The position numbers were made by a program, and so were the translations under genes. The notes below the pieces were generated by a model. The model searched no databases, was not told where the DNA came from, and saw only the letters and a list, made by a program, of their open reading frames with translations. DNA of 54,289 bases from contig JAKSYS010000418.1 in NCBI GenBank assembly GCA_022925895.1, forward strand, positions 1 to 54,289. The letters are read 5' to 3'. This stretch comes from Fragilaria crotonensis. Taxonomy: Eukaryota; Bacillariophyta; Fragilariophyceae; Fragilariales; Fragilariaceae. Positions 33,596 through 44,029 of this stretch are shown one piece after another. How positions within the stretch are numbered: position 1 is the stretch's first letter; every line of letters starts with the position of its first letter.

Positions 33596-35115
33596 ATGTT
33601 CAAAATGCGGAGCGCATGCATCCTTCTGATAGTTGTGGCCAATCGAGTGAATGGTCAGGTTGTCCCCGATTGTTCAGGGCAAGAGTGGGGAGCAAATTGC
33701 GAAAATCCCAATTACAGACAATTTTGCGATGCCGACGCAACGATTCTTGGTGAAGATTCAAACAGAAGTATATGCGCTCCAACTCTAGCGCTACCATTTC
33801 TGGTCAGTGATGGAGACTATTGTGGACCATGCTTGCCTCCATCCGCATTGCCAAGTGTGATGCCATCGATCATTCCTTCTCCGCACCCTTCAATGTCGCC
33901 TTCAACCAAACCAAGCGTCAGAGAATCAAGCTATCCATCAAGAAGGCCATCGGGATCTTCGGCGCCTTCAGAGGCAACAAGTAGCACATCAAGCGACATG
34001 CTTTCCATATACCCATCTGGAAAGCCATCAGGATCTTCCTTGCCTTCTGGGAAGCCTTCAGGATCTTCCTTGCCTTCTGGGAAGCCTTCAGGATCTTCCT
34101 TTCCTACTAGAATGCCGAGCGTTCGGCCATCCAATATTCTATCTGAAATACCTTCCAGATCTTCGTTTCCCTCAAGAATGCCGAGCGTTCGGCCATCCAG
34201 TATTCTATCTGAAATACCTTCCAGATCTTCCTTTCCCTCAAGAATGCCGAGCTTTAGCCCATCTACTAATCCCTCTGAAAGGCCTTCTGGCTCAACCCTG
34301 CCTTCTGAGGAGCCAACCTTCGCTCCCTCAAGGAGTCCTTCCGCAATGCCTTCGCGCTCCATCTTTCCCTCTCGTGAGCCGTCAAGTGTTCCGTCAAACG
34401 TTCCCTCAGGGAGACCGTCATACTCGTCCATTCCCTCTCGCGAGCCAAGCGGTGTTCCTTCCAACGTTCCCTCAGGAAAACCATCAGGCTCCTCCTTGCC
34501 CTCTTACGAGCCGAGCGGTGTTCCGTCCAGTGTTCCCTCAGGACGACCTTCAAGCTCGTTCTCACCCTCTCACGAACCAAGCGACGTTCCATCCAGTGTT
34601 CCCTCAAGAAAACCTTCAGGCTCTACCATCCCCTCTCACGAGCCGAGCGGCGTTCCGTCCAGTGTTCCCTCGGGAAAACCATCAGGCTCGACCATCCCCT
34701 CTCACGAGCCGAGCGGCGTTCCGTCCAGTGTTCCCTCAGGAAAACCATCAGGCTCCTCTTTGCCCTCTCACGAGCCGAGCGGTGTTCCATCCAGTGTTCC
34801 CTCAGGAAGACCTTCAGGCTCGTTCTCACCCTCTCACGAGCCGAGCGGTGTTCCATCCAGTGTTCCCTCAGGAAAACCTTCTGGTTCTACCATCCCTTCT
34901 AACGAGCCGAGCGGTGTTCCGTCCAGTATTCCCTCCTTAAAACCATCTGCCTCGTCTTCGCCTTCGTTTCAACCCAGTCATATCTGTCGATTCTACCGAC
35001 ATCAGTGACTTCGTCTTCATCTGAAATTCCAACATTTGTCACGCCCATCGTCTTCATCTTCGTTTTCGCTTGCGCCTTAATACTCGTGATGGTGTTGAAA
35101 CGTACCAAGTCTTGA
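33596..35115 (+). CDS. Membrane-anchored Pro/Ser-repeat surface protein, copy 2 (one-base frame break)
   Basis: A signal peptide (MFKMRSACILLIVVANRVNG) and the same six-Cys module as copy 1 (DCSGQEWGANC, RQFCDAD, SICAPTL, DYCGPC) start this paralogue. Its repeats differ: about nine 22-residue units (SHEPSGVPSSVPSGKPSGST). The literal frame stops at 35008 after SFQPSHICRF. Adding one C in the CCC run at ~34973 continues the frame as QSYLSILPTSVTSSSSEIP, then a hydrophobic helix (TPIVFIFVFACALILVMVL) and a KRTKS tail, stop at 35115, 506 aa. A stop-transfer helix plus basic tail is a textbook type I anchor, which strongly supports the correction. The protein would stand on the plasma membrane, unlike the secreted copy 1. 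Confidence 0.78.
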
Positions 35116-35179
35116 TCAGATCCGCTAACCATCGAGTCCAGCGCATGACTCAAGCGTCACGAGTCTTAGCATCATGAGG

Positions 35180-35612
35180 CGAGCCATGCAAGTTACCCGT
35201 CCTATCCAACAACCCATAAGGATTGTTCACACCATCAATGGAGCGAGTGTAAACCTTCGAGCCTCCCGTCAGGCAAGTCATCGGGTTCTTTCCTTGCTCT
35301 CAGACCATCCAAGTGGCACTCTAAGTGATAAGGGCTAGACAGATGACAAGGAATACTCACCTGCAGTCCTTCAACTCAAGTGACCGATGCGAACACGGAC
35401 GATGGTTTACTCGAAACTACAACTTACACCTTTCCGTACGCGTTTGTCGATGGAAAACTGGCTAGTGAGCAGTTCGGAGAGTTCGAATCAGCCACACAAG
35501 ACTTCCTCAATTTGGAGTGGTCGTGCCAAGATAGCGGAGGTACACTCATTGTTGAGATTCGCATTGTTCCAAAACGCGCATCATTCGTACGGTCGCGTGC
35601 CACATCATGAGC
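35180..35612 (+). pseudogene. Relic of a third Pro/Ser-repeat gene (3' end only)
   Basis: Degenerate repeat sequence (KPSSLPSGKSSGS) with stops is followed by a block aligned to the copy 1 C-terminal domain: DANTDDGLLETTTYTFPYAF, FESATQDFLNLEWS, GGTLIVEIRIVPK. At DNA level it tracks copy 1 from about 31620 with a ~45-bp deletion and in-frame stops, and then loses similarity after VPK. There is no start, signal peptide or Cys module, so it is a 5'-truncated duplicate. Confidence 0.7.
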
Positions 35613-35625
35613 TGTTTCACCCTTG

Positions 35626-35862
35626 TCATTCGTGATGTGTATATCCACCACGTCGCGATGTATAGAATAAAGCACGAATGACTTCCGAATAGCCCTTCAA
35701 GCTTGCCCCAATAGGATCATTGTTGCCGTATTCACCTTTCACATTCACGTGGACCCTGTCTTCAATCAATAAAGCACGAACCGCCTCCAAATAGCCCTCC
35801 AGCTCGCACAGATGAGACCATGTGGTACCGTATTCATCCATGGCATTCAAGTAAGTGCTCAT
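35626..35862 (-). pseudogene. Ankyrin-repeat gene fragment
   Basis: This is a minus-strand 78-codon frame with two degenerate ankyrin units: LEGYLEAVRALLIEDRVHVN, then LKGYSEVIRALF. The spacing (~34 residues) and the VRALL...VxVN pattern match the larger ankyrin gene at 44030-45279. It is too short and eroded to be a working gene, and is probably a relic of the same family. Confidence 0.5.
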
Positions 35863-36048
35863 GAACCTCGACTAGATTAAGAACATTGTCAACGGCGATA
35901 GAAGATGTCCATCCAAACGCCGTGCGACAGTTCTTATCTGACATGGAGTAAGCTAGCCAGCGACAACAAAGTCTACAACTACTAGCTCTTACTTCACTAG
36001 TGGGTTGACAACTACACTATAATCAGATTTTTATCGTCATACTCACAC

Positions 36049-36912
36049 TCATTTCCTCATAGCCCACGTGTTAAAACTATCTTCCCTGTAGGAAATTGTG
36101 AGCTGTCTTCCGACTTCCATCGCAAACTTGTCCACAGCACCCTTGACGACAGTCCTAGTCTCATCTTTAGTCCCATCATAGTTGGTCGTCCAGTCTTGGC
36201 CGCCCTGCTCTGGCCCATCATCTTGTGTGACGTAGTCGTGCCCAGCCATAATGCCACCCTCTCTGAGCTTCGGCCACCACGCGCGTAAGTCCTCATACAC
36301 ACCCTTGAAATCGTGCCTCGCATCCACGTAGATATAGTCAAAGTGACCATCAGGCATATTCTTCACACAAACTGATGTATAATTACGACAAACGTGTATC
36401 TTGTCCTTCCAAGGCTTGGTACGCTCGATGGCTTCATCGTATATGTTGTTCTGTTCTGCTTGGTCGAAATTTGCAAAATCATGGTAGTTTTCTTGATGGG
36501 CCCAAAGATCAACCAGGTGGAACTCTTTGCAGGACGGCCATTGGTCCAAAGTTGAGCTTGAAAAATAGCCTCTCTGTACGCCGAGCTCCACTCCAACCGT
36601 CATGTTTTCTTTCTCAAGAATACTTCCGAGGTTATTACGACTCATGAAAGTCGGAACGCCTTGAAATCTTATTGGTTCCGAGCATGCAACAGTAGTTGCA
36701 TTCTTGACATTGACTGTTTCCTGATGACCTTTCGCAGGCAAGTGATCAAGGGTAAAGCCGAGAATGAAAGATGCGATGCAAGCAAGCGGCAGCATCCAAG
36801 ACGGACGCCTCGCTTTATCCTTGGAATCTATGAGCAATCCTGCGACCATATCCCTCTCCTCATCAGTCGTCGATGTCCCTGTGTTGACGCCGGAAACGTT
36901 GCTTCGAAGCAT
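36049..36912 (-). CDS. Methyltransferase family 24-like, membrane-anchored SAM-dependent methyltransferase
   Basis: The start ATG at 36912 gives 287 aa; a longer frame upstream begins only with GTG. An N-terminal cytosolic segment and a hydrophobic helix (WMLPLACIASFILGFTLDHL) predict a type II membrane protein. The Rossmann-type methyltransferase core shows motif I VGVELGVQRGYFSSS, then FHLVDLWAHQ, and the diagnostic FDYIYVDARHDFKGVYEDLR followed by LREGGIMAGHDY. Methyltransf_24 enzymes use S-adenosylmethionine; members act on sugars or other small substrates and the acceptor here is unknown. A secretory-pathway location would fit glycan methylation, but that is inference. Confidence 0.8.
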   Translation of the reverse strand: MLRSNVSGVNTGTSTTDEERDMVAGLLIDSKDKARRPSWMLPLACIASFILGFTLDHLPAKGHQETVNVKNATTVACSEPIRFQGVPTFMSRNNLGSILEKENMTVGVELGVQRGYFSSSTLDQWPSCKEFHLVDLWAHQENYHDFANFDQAEQNNIYDEAIERTKPWKDKIHVCRNYTSVCVKNMPDGHFDYIYVDARHDFKGVYEDLRAWWPKLREGGIMAGHDYVTQDDGPEQGGQDWTTNYDGTKDETRTVVKGAVDKFAMEVGRQLTISYREDSFNTWAMRK

Positions 36913-37350
36913 TCTGTATATCGGACTGACACAACAAGAGTACAATGACACTTACAAAGCGGATCTGTCGGGAGGGTTTGGACTCGGGTGTTGATAAGCT
37001 TGGCGCGATCAAAGGTTGGAAGTTGGAACACTGTGGCTGCAGACCGTAAGCTGAAACACAGTCGTGTGATGACAACAATGACCTTTTCTGCTACAGCTTG
37101 TCGTCCTCTCACGGTCTTCTTATGCATATACACAGGATTTCAGATACGAAAAGAGACACCCAACTGCACCCACGTGCACCGAAGGGTGCGCAGTCAAACG
37201 CATTCAGGAGGGTGTGTATCCAGATATAACGGTTGCCGTTAATATACGTTTGAACTGCATGCCTGTTTTGATTCTCTCAATTGCTGTAGAGGTTTAGAGT
37301 ACAAGTACGTGTACCAAGTACCAAGTACCAAGTACCAAGAGTATCTTCTA
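36913..37350. other. Intergenic region left of the DNA transposon
   Basis: No gene is supported. A GTAAGT (about 36951) just upstream of the methyltransferase ATG could mark a 5' UTR intron. The right end carries the ACCAAGT microsatellite. Confidence 0.4.
37313..37340 (+). repeat. Four tandem copies of a 7-bp ACCAAGT unit
   Basis: A perfect heptamer array ends 10 bp before the left terminal inverted repeat of the transposon. Confidence 0.85.
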
Positions 37351-37370
37351 CTATGGCTGGGTGCAGAAAA
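37351..37370 (+). repeat. Left terminal inverted repeat
   Basis: This 20-bp sequence is identical to the reverse complement of 41600-41619 and lies beyond the 3' end of the transposase gene. Confidence 0.85.
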
Positions 37371-38282
37371 AAGTCTTTTGGGTAGCCATCGTAGATGTAG
37401 TATGCTATAATTTTGGTTATCAATGAATCGAAGAGCGCTCGTTGAGGATATATATGTCATATTCATATTATGTAACATAATCCGAAATCGTTGCCGATGA
37501 GTGCACAATCGCATTCATGAAGAACACATCAACCTGAGGTCAGGCCTCCTTGACAAACTTGTAGTCGAAGTCAAAGGCACAGCGGTGAGTCTTGAACTGG
37601 CCAATAAGTTTTGTCAGTGCCACAGGGCCGTAAGTCCTGCAATCGTGTCCTGTTTGTTCATCAACTTGATTGGTATCCATTGCATGGTATGCCATCAAAT
37701 ACTGCCGCGCTCGTCTTGCAAATCTTCTGATTCTAACCTTTGTTATTACTTCCTCTGACAGGCAAAAGCACACACTCTTCTTGAAGTTGTCCTTTCCCTT
37801 CTTGTCGCGTAAGCTTAGATTTCGATATGCTCCTTTCACACAAGCCCAGACATATTCAACACCTCGCCAGCAAGTTCTGCATGGCATTTTGGAGTCAATA
37901 GGACCGTGACACCAATACTCTTGGCAATGTATTGCAGCATTCCCTCTTCATTTATGAAATCATTGCACATGCCCATTATGTGCTGCAAGCTTGTGCGCTC
38001 ATCAACTATTCCAAAGTCATCTTTCTTCCCCGTCAGTGAGTACTGCTTCAAATTCTCACCGTCAATAAGTCCTCTTTCCCAGAGAATTTGTGACAAACCT
38101 TTCGCTTTCCCTTCCCATCCTTCTTTGATCTTTTCAACAGTCTTCGTGATTGCAATGTTGTGATGTCCACATAGTTCAACTAACTCCCTTTTATTCTTTC
38201 CCTTCGTTCCGACACCTTTTCCTCGCAGACTAAGTTCCAACTCGGAACGATTTCGTGGCGTGACAGTTGCAGTACACCGCAC

Positions 38283-39011
38283 GTGCCCTTAGTGTAGTGC
38301 TATGCAGTATACTATATTACTAGTATCCAGTACTACAATACAATGACCATGTATAGTACTTGGACATACCGGTAGGCTAGTAATACAATAGTACAGTGTA
38401 ACAATGCAACACTGATCCTGTACTACATCGTTGCGTGAGATTTACGATATGAGATCACAAATGGAACCTAGTATGCAACAGGTGCTATGTAAAGACGTGA
38501 CGGAGCATGTCACAAAAACAACGAGTTACAACCAAAATTGGCTGGCGGTGTATGGTCCCTTGGTGCGTGAAAGCATTAAACGAGCAAAATCTTTGGCAGT
38601 ACAAAATGTGAGACCAATCACGGAGTGGTTAGTTCGAAAATCGACGTCCTGACGATTATCACCTTCTGGATGCTACCTGCACAAGGTACTGTTCAGGCGT
38701 ATAGGTCGAATGTCCCTGGTACGGACATAGCGATAGTACGTTAAATAGATGTTGGTTTTTTTTTTGATCCTGTACTACAGTACAACTGTACAACTATGTG
38801 TAATCATCTACTAGTTAAGATGAGAACTAGTTGACAACTCTTGGAGACTCAATGAGAGTCCAAGAGAATAAAAATCAGAACAGTTCAATCCCATCTGGGA
38901 TGGGATGAAATGGGACTGCTCAGAATTCTTTATCAACTAGTCTCATAACTTTTAGTTAACCCACTTTATCACCCCATAAAAACTAACTGCAAATTACTTG
39001 TTACAAACTGA
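38283..39011. other. Insert splitting the transposase gene, with structured DNA
   Basis: This ~730-bp stretch has no transposase homology. It includes a ~150-bp imperfect palindrome (38812-38960), a T10 run near 38757 and a 73-codon plus-strand frame (38431-38652) without known motifs. A nested small insertion, MITE-like, is the simplest reading; an intron this long would be unusual for this gene set. No target-site duplication was identified. Confidence 0.45.
38812..38960. repeat. MITE-like imperfect palindrome with nested hairpins
   Basis: The outer arms pair approximately (TAGTTAAGATGAGAACTAGT against ACTAGTCTCATAACTTTTAG inverted). Two strong hairpins lie inside: CTCTTGGAGACTC/GAGTCCAAGAG (38838-38866, one bulge) and CCCATC-TGG-GATGGG (38890-38904). 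It could be a miniature inverted-repeat element or a structured RNA. Confidence 0.45.
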
Positions 39012-41599
39012 TTACTTTGCGCGTAGGGCAACAGTTTCCGTTCCGAGTTGGATGTCAAATTGGCATTCTTCTCTCTCGCTCTCACTCATCCAGAAAGGAC
39101 CGCCGGAATCAGAGGCGGAAAAAAGAAGTGATTGAATGCTTCCGGGCTCAAGCACTCTTTGGAATGGTCCGAGAAAGCCCTCTTCCTGTGTGATCAGAGT
39201 ATCTCGCATCGCAGCTGCCTTGCCCCCATAAGACCTGTTCATCCTATGTTGATTGAGGCCATCGGGACGTTTTTTTGAGTGGCCAGCACTATGGTCAAAC
39301 AGGAACACAAAGTCAAAGGATGGGTGCATAACTTTTAGCACATCCACAGCGTCCTCAAACTGGAGTACCATATGATTGTAGGCCCAATAGCATTCACGGT
39401 TCTTGCCATATTCAAAAAGAACAAGAAAGGGAGACTTGTCTGCTGTCAGCGGTCGCTTCTCAGCACTTCCTAGGATCTCAACTGCTGCCTCAGGATCAGC
39501 GTATGTCTGCCCCGCACGTTGAGCATTCACTTGGACAAGTATCTCTGGTGGAAGAAATCGAATAAGGCCATGTTCACGGCAAATGAATGCCGATATCATT
39601 GTACCACTTCCCTCATCCTTTGGGAGAAGTGGTCTTTGACCGCTCGGGCCAACCCACATACTTGTCAGGAAAAGGAATTGTTTAAAAATTGCTTCGTCCT
39701 GACCGATGAAGATCACTGCCTTACTGTCGATTGGCTTTCGAACACTGAGGTTGCCTCCGAAGGGAAGCAAAAGAAGTTGCTCCTCAAAGGCATAGGATGC
39801 ATCAATGTGATACTACTCGACCATATCGACATGTTTGTCATCAACATAGTGATAGCCACAATTTAAAGCTATCATACTCTTGTTTGATTCCATTTCTTGC
39901 GATTGTATCAAAGTGATCTGGATCCACCGGTGTGCTCGAATCTCATCATTGAGATACTTCTTTGTGAAGATTGGTCTGTATGCAATAGTTTCAGGGCGTT
40001 CGTGCCCGTCCACAAAATAATGCTTCTCTCGTTTCTTAAATCTAAACCCGCAAGCATGCATCCACCTTGCTATCGTTGTGATACTTAGAGTTGAAAGGCC
40101 GTATGATTGCAAGAAGGACTCTTTAGTAGTAGGAGTTACATCTTTGTTGTTGTTGTCTTGCAATGATCCTACTTCTATGTCATCACCATTGTCATCGTAC
40201 AATGAATCGTTCTGAAGCAGGATGAGCTTCGGAATAAGTTCAGAATGAACATACTCCAGCATCATCTCGACCCGGAGGTCCTTGATGTTGGCAAGTCCGT
40301 ATTGTTTGAATGCTTCCATTGCATCAGGATTGTCGAGAAAGAAGCGGGGACACAAATTCTTTTCACCTGGTGCCTTGTAAAAAAAGAATCGATTTCGTGC
40401 GAACTTCCTGTGCCAGCGTGCCAGGGTTGAGAAGTTTGAATAGAACTCAATACCCACATCGTTCATTGCTTGGATGGCATACTGGAGGCATCGTTTCCAA
40501 GTCCACTGAGTCCGCAAATCGCCGGTGACGTTGAGCACAAATTGCTTCAATGCAATTGCCAAGTACATGCTTCTAAATCTCAACGAGAGCACATCCGCTT
40601 CAGAGTAATTCTTCAGACTTTGATCTCCCCCACTTGTATCCACAACAAAGTTCCAGTTACTGCCAGTGCAATTTACAGCCTCAAACACTTCGATTCTATT
40701 CATGACAACTTCCTTCACAGAACAGCGGGTATCATATTTAGAATCAGAGCAGGAGTGTGACGGCGCAAACAACCGTCGTGCATCTCCAGATTTCCACCAA
40801 TCACCATCATGACGAGGACCGCTATCAACAAAAGAAGGCGGAGGAGCACCAAGAGGGTCATCATTGACTTCCTTGGCGGTTGCTTCCACCGCTATGTGTT
40901 GCTCAGTGCTTGCAGCAACGTTGCCTGCAATTATCATCCCCTTCTTTTGTCGCTTTGATTCTGGCTCCTCTAACGTGCTGAGGCTCAATGGCTGTTCACG
41001 ATTTCCAGCTAGCAGCCTTGTCACAGCACAGTATTCTTCCCATGCTGTTGAATTCATTTGTGATGGTAGTGATGGACGAAGTCCAACCTGAGCTGTTACC
41101 CAAAAGAAGTACCTCCGAGTCCGATTTTGAAATGTGTGGCGAAAGACTTGAAGCTGCGGTCCGCCTGCTGGAATATCGACCAAATTTGGATCTGTGCTTG
41201 TGAGAGGAAGCATTTTATTCACCACTCTTTTCATTGAACTCAATGAGAACTTGATGTCGTCTCCGATTTGGAACTTCATGTGCATATACATGAGCAGTTG
41301 CTCAGCTGGTAGCCATCTCCCATGCAATTGTCGTTCCCTTAAAACCCTCCGCAGACAAGTCAAGATAAAAGCAGATCCATTATGTTTGCCGTGTGCATCT
41401 AAAGTGGAACTGCTCATTGTGCACTTGATGTAGCTTTTGAGCTATAGATGCACACGGGAGGTGGTTTTGATCAAAAGATAATTGATATCGAAGGTTAGTG
41501 TCAATGAAGCACGATGTTTGACGTGATGAGTGCATCGGCGGATGGAGTATAGAACCAAAATGTCATACTATGGTCTACTGAGGCTACCCTAATTTCCCA

Positions 41600-41619
41600 T
41601 TTTCTGCACCCAGCCATAG
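41600..41619 (-). repeat. Right terminal inverted repeat
   Basis: This is the exact inverted copy of 37351-37370 and lies ~180 bp upstream of the transposase start. Confidence 0.85.
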
Positions 41620-44029
41620 AGTAGCACCTGAATTGTTTGTATGAACTGCTGCGTCCGCCATCTGGACGTATAATAACTACTGTACATTTACTATCGGTAC
41701 CAGTACCTGGTAGTGTCTATTGTCTATTAGGGTCTGCGCCAGATTTTTTCGATTTTCGCCACTGTAGCTTCTGGTAGTGGTAGCACTTCGCATCTTTGTA
41801 CATGAATCTGCAGTATGCATACTCTTAGTACATGTTACTCACTCCTACCCCAGTATGACAAAATTCAAAACTCAGAAGGACAACGCTCACATCCCAAATC
41901 TCAATGCCGTTCGCAACTGTTATTGCTATTGATTGACCGTATTGTTGCATTCATCATTACGTATTGTTTGTTCCAGAACTGATTGATTTGGGATTGGAAA
42001 TGGAAAGGAAGAAAAGGCATTCAGAGGCGGCTATTTGTTTTGAGTACCTCAAGATACAATGTCATCCAAGGTGGTCGTGCAGTCGTCGTGATCCATCCTT
42101 TTGGATTGTCGGACTCAAAGGATTCGTTGATGCACTGGTTGTTCGTGGGAGTGTGTACAGATGATGACTTTGCTGAAATGTTAGCTTCGCTACTAATTGT
42201 GTGATGCATTTCTTGGGATTTCTGTACGACTGTATCATTCCTCATGGTAGTAGTCAACCAGAAGAGATGTGTCGGGCACCTCTTCAACTGAATCGTGGAC
42301 AGTCGCGCCAAAGCTACGTACCGCGACCGGTCACCAGCCAGTTAACGATTGCCAACACTGTCCGCTGTATGAGTATTGAAGCGCACGACATTACCTTGAT
42401 GTGGCACTACTTGTAGCTTGTGTGCTGCACCGTGACGGAACGCTGCCATGAGCAGATTGCAGCTTTGAATGTATTGCAGAGACGATGAGGTTGATGCGCC
42501 AAGTAAGTCAACAAGTCAGCTTGACATGACCCTCTCTTTCCGACTTTTATTGCATTGCTCGCTTGAATTGTCTGCTGGTTTCACAGGACTTATCTTCTCA
42601 ATGAGTTTGCCGTGTTTTGTGAGTGACAAGTTGTACGTCACAGTTCGTGCACTGCACTCGTCGTTCCAGGGATTGGTACCCAAAGAAAAATTGGCGTGAG
42701 ATGCTCGGTAGTAAACGCATGCTGTATACCTCATGGCCAACCGCCATTGCGATTTCCTCGTCGTCGTCGAGACCAGCCAGCCTTCTACGGAGTACCGAAA
42801 GAGATCCAATGATACTGCAGCTGAAAATCTTACTAGTTATGCCATGTTGAGCTTCGAGAGCGGCACAACTTGAAACCACCAGCATTGCAAGAGGGATTCA
42901 CAGGAACTACCACAAGAGCAAGAACAACAACTACAACCGTCACCACCAGATCTTTTGAGCCAACTTCTTGTCGGACTACGAATGGTGGTTACCTACCATC
43001 ACATGGATTGTATTGGTCTCAAGATAGGTCTGCCATATTGCTTAGATTTTGACTTTCTAGGAATGCAGTCCCAAAGACTGTTCGGTACAATTGAAAGGAA
43101 AGATGTATAGCTAAACGGTGCGGTACTCAGCTTTAGGGTCCAACAATTCGGCTTTGTCTCAGATATCAGGGAAGTATCTCGAAAACAACAAATAAACTGG
43201 AGGTTCTCGTTCATGGCAACTTGCCGCATCCGATACACGACAAGAATAAGGGTGACGATAATTAGGATGCCGTCTTTGTTATTGAATTGGATTGTTAATG
43301 ATGACGAGGGACACAGATACGTTCTGTTGTTAGTGTCAAAGGCGGTTCCAATGTCACTTGTGACAATGCGCTGGGAGTAGGCCTATACAGCAGCAAGACT
43401 CTGTTGGTGTAGACGATCGTAGTTGTAAAAACACTCGGAATGACTTTCCATTTCAAAGGGCTTGGGGTGCATCCTACTAGATTCGCTGTTGCTCAATGCA
43501 GAATGAAAATATACAATAATCTCACTACCCTTGGGGTCGCACTACCATACTCAAGTACATGGTTACAACTGATGCATCTGATCAACCAAATTGATTTGCA
43601 TTTGCTTTTTCAATACCAGTATGCACTATATCCATTGAAAGGTTTGCATTCCTCCGTTGGCATCAACTCCGTCAAGTCAGAGCACGACAATTGTCATCGG
43701 GAGCATGTTGGATTAGACGACGGCGCCGCTGGTTCTCCATTGCGATCCACTTTAATTCCATGGCCTCCACGTAGAAAAAAAAATGCTTGTCGTCGTTTGT
43801 TTCCTTCCACACCCAATCTTGCTGTACATTCTCTGGGAGCATCATTTTCCTTTCCAAAGAGATGATCGTGTTGCCATAACTTTTTCTTCCGACGCCATGG
43901 GTCTTGATGCGAGCAGTCGCCAAGTGACAGTGACCGCGATCATCATCGTCAGCTCCCAAATTACTAAAACGATCAACAAGACAGCCTTTTGTAGGAAATG
44001 ATAACGTCTGGGAGATTCATAATGCAGAA
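41620..44029. other. Gene-poor region right of the transposon
   Basis: This 2.4-kb stretch has no intact gene. A possible peptidase fragment (42720-42885, minus) is listed separately. A plus-strand stretch near 41980 (LIDLGLEMERKKRHSEAAIC) faintly resembles a TPR helix pair. An Arg-rich minus-strand frame (43672-43959) is unrecognised. Confidence 0.4.
42720..42885 (-). pseudogene. Possible M48-type metallopeptidase fragment
   Basis: The minus-strand frame contains LDDDEEIAMAVGHEV, close to the DDDELAxVxGHExAH zinc-site motif of M48/Oma1 peptidases. The second His of HExxH is not in the same frame, although a shifted frame gives QHAFTTEH, and a GTATAC directly after GHE could be a donor. No further M48 motifs could be joined. 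It is a fragment at best. Confidence 0.28.

Larger units (their letters stand above)
37540..41417 (-). pseudogene. DDE-superfamily transposase, interrupted
   Basis: The frame opens at 41417. The N-terminal ~450 residues are helical/basic, with a marker FVDGHERPETIAYR. The DDE core follows: first Asp in FIGQDEAIFKQF, second Asp in FVFLFDHSAGHSKKRPDG, and a C-terminal Glu in CHAELAGEGVEYVWACVKG. This last motif resembles the ...HxELNxIExxWxxxK end of IS630/Tc1-like and related fungal DDE enzymes. Three defects are seen: an in-frame TAG (39813-39815) before YHIDASYAF; a stop at 39012 followed by ~730 bp of unrelated DNA (38283-39011); and one missing G near 37874 (GAGGTGTT) that splits the last domain. 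A SAP-like stretch (LRGKGVGTKGKNKRELVELC) sits after the gap. The copy is probably non-autonomous now. Confidence 0.8.
37351..41619 (-). mobile_element. 4.27-kb DNA transposon with terminal inverted repeats
   Basis: The first 20 bp (CTATGGCTGGGTGCAGAAAA, 37351-37370) are repeated exactly in inverted orientation at 41600-41619. Imperfect similarity continues inward for ~60 bp, including GGGTAGCC (37380) / GGCTACCC (41582) and a shared TAGTATG. Between them lies one damaged DDE transposase gene on the minus strand. Target-site duplication is not clear: flanks read CTTCTA on the left and AGTAGC on the right. The combination of matching termini and an internal transposase is strong evidence for a class II element. 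I cannot assign a named superfamily with confidence. Confidence 0.85.

Noticed and set aside
33931-34464. Minus-strand frame rich in EGxxDG across Pro/Ser gene 2
   Set aside because: It is an antisense shadow of the Ser/Pro repeats; its composition is fully explained by the real gene.
30402-35115. CRISPR-like array in the regular repeats
   Set aside because: The repeats are in-frame coding units of eukaryotic Pro/Ser proteins with no unique spacers.
43672-43959. 95-codon minus-strand Arg/Asn-rich frame
   Set aside because: It is unrecognised, short and without supporting exons; kept out of the gene list.
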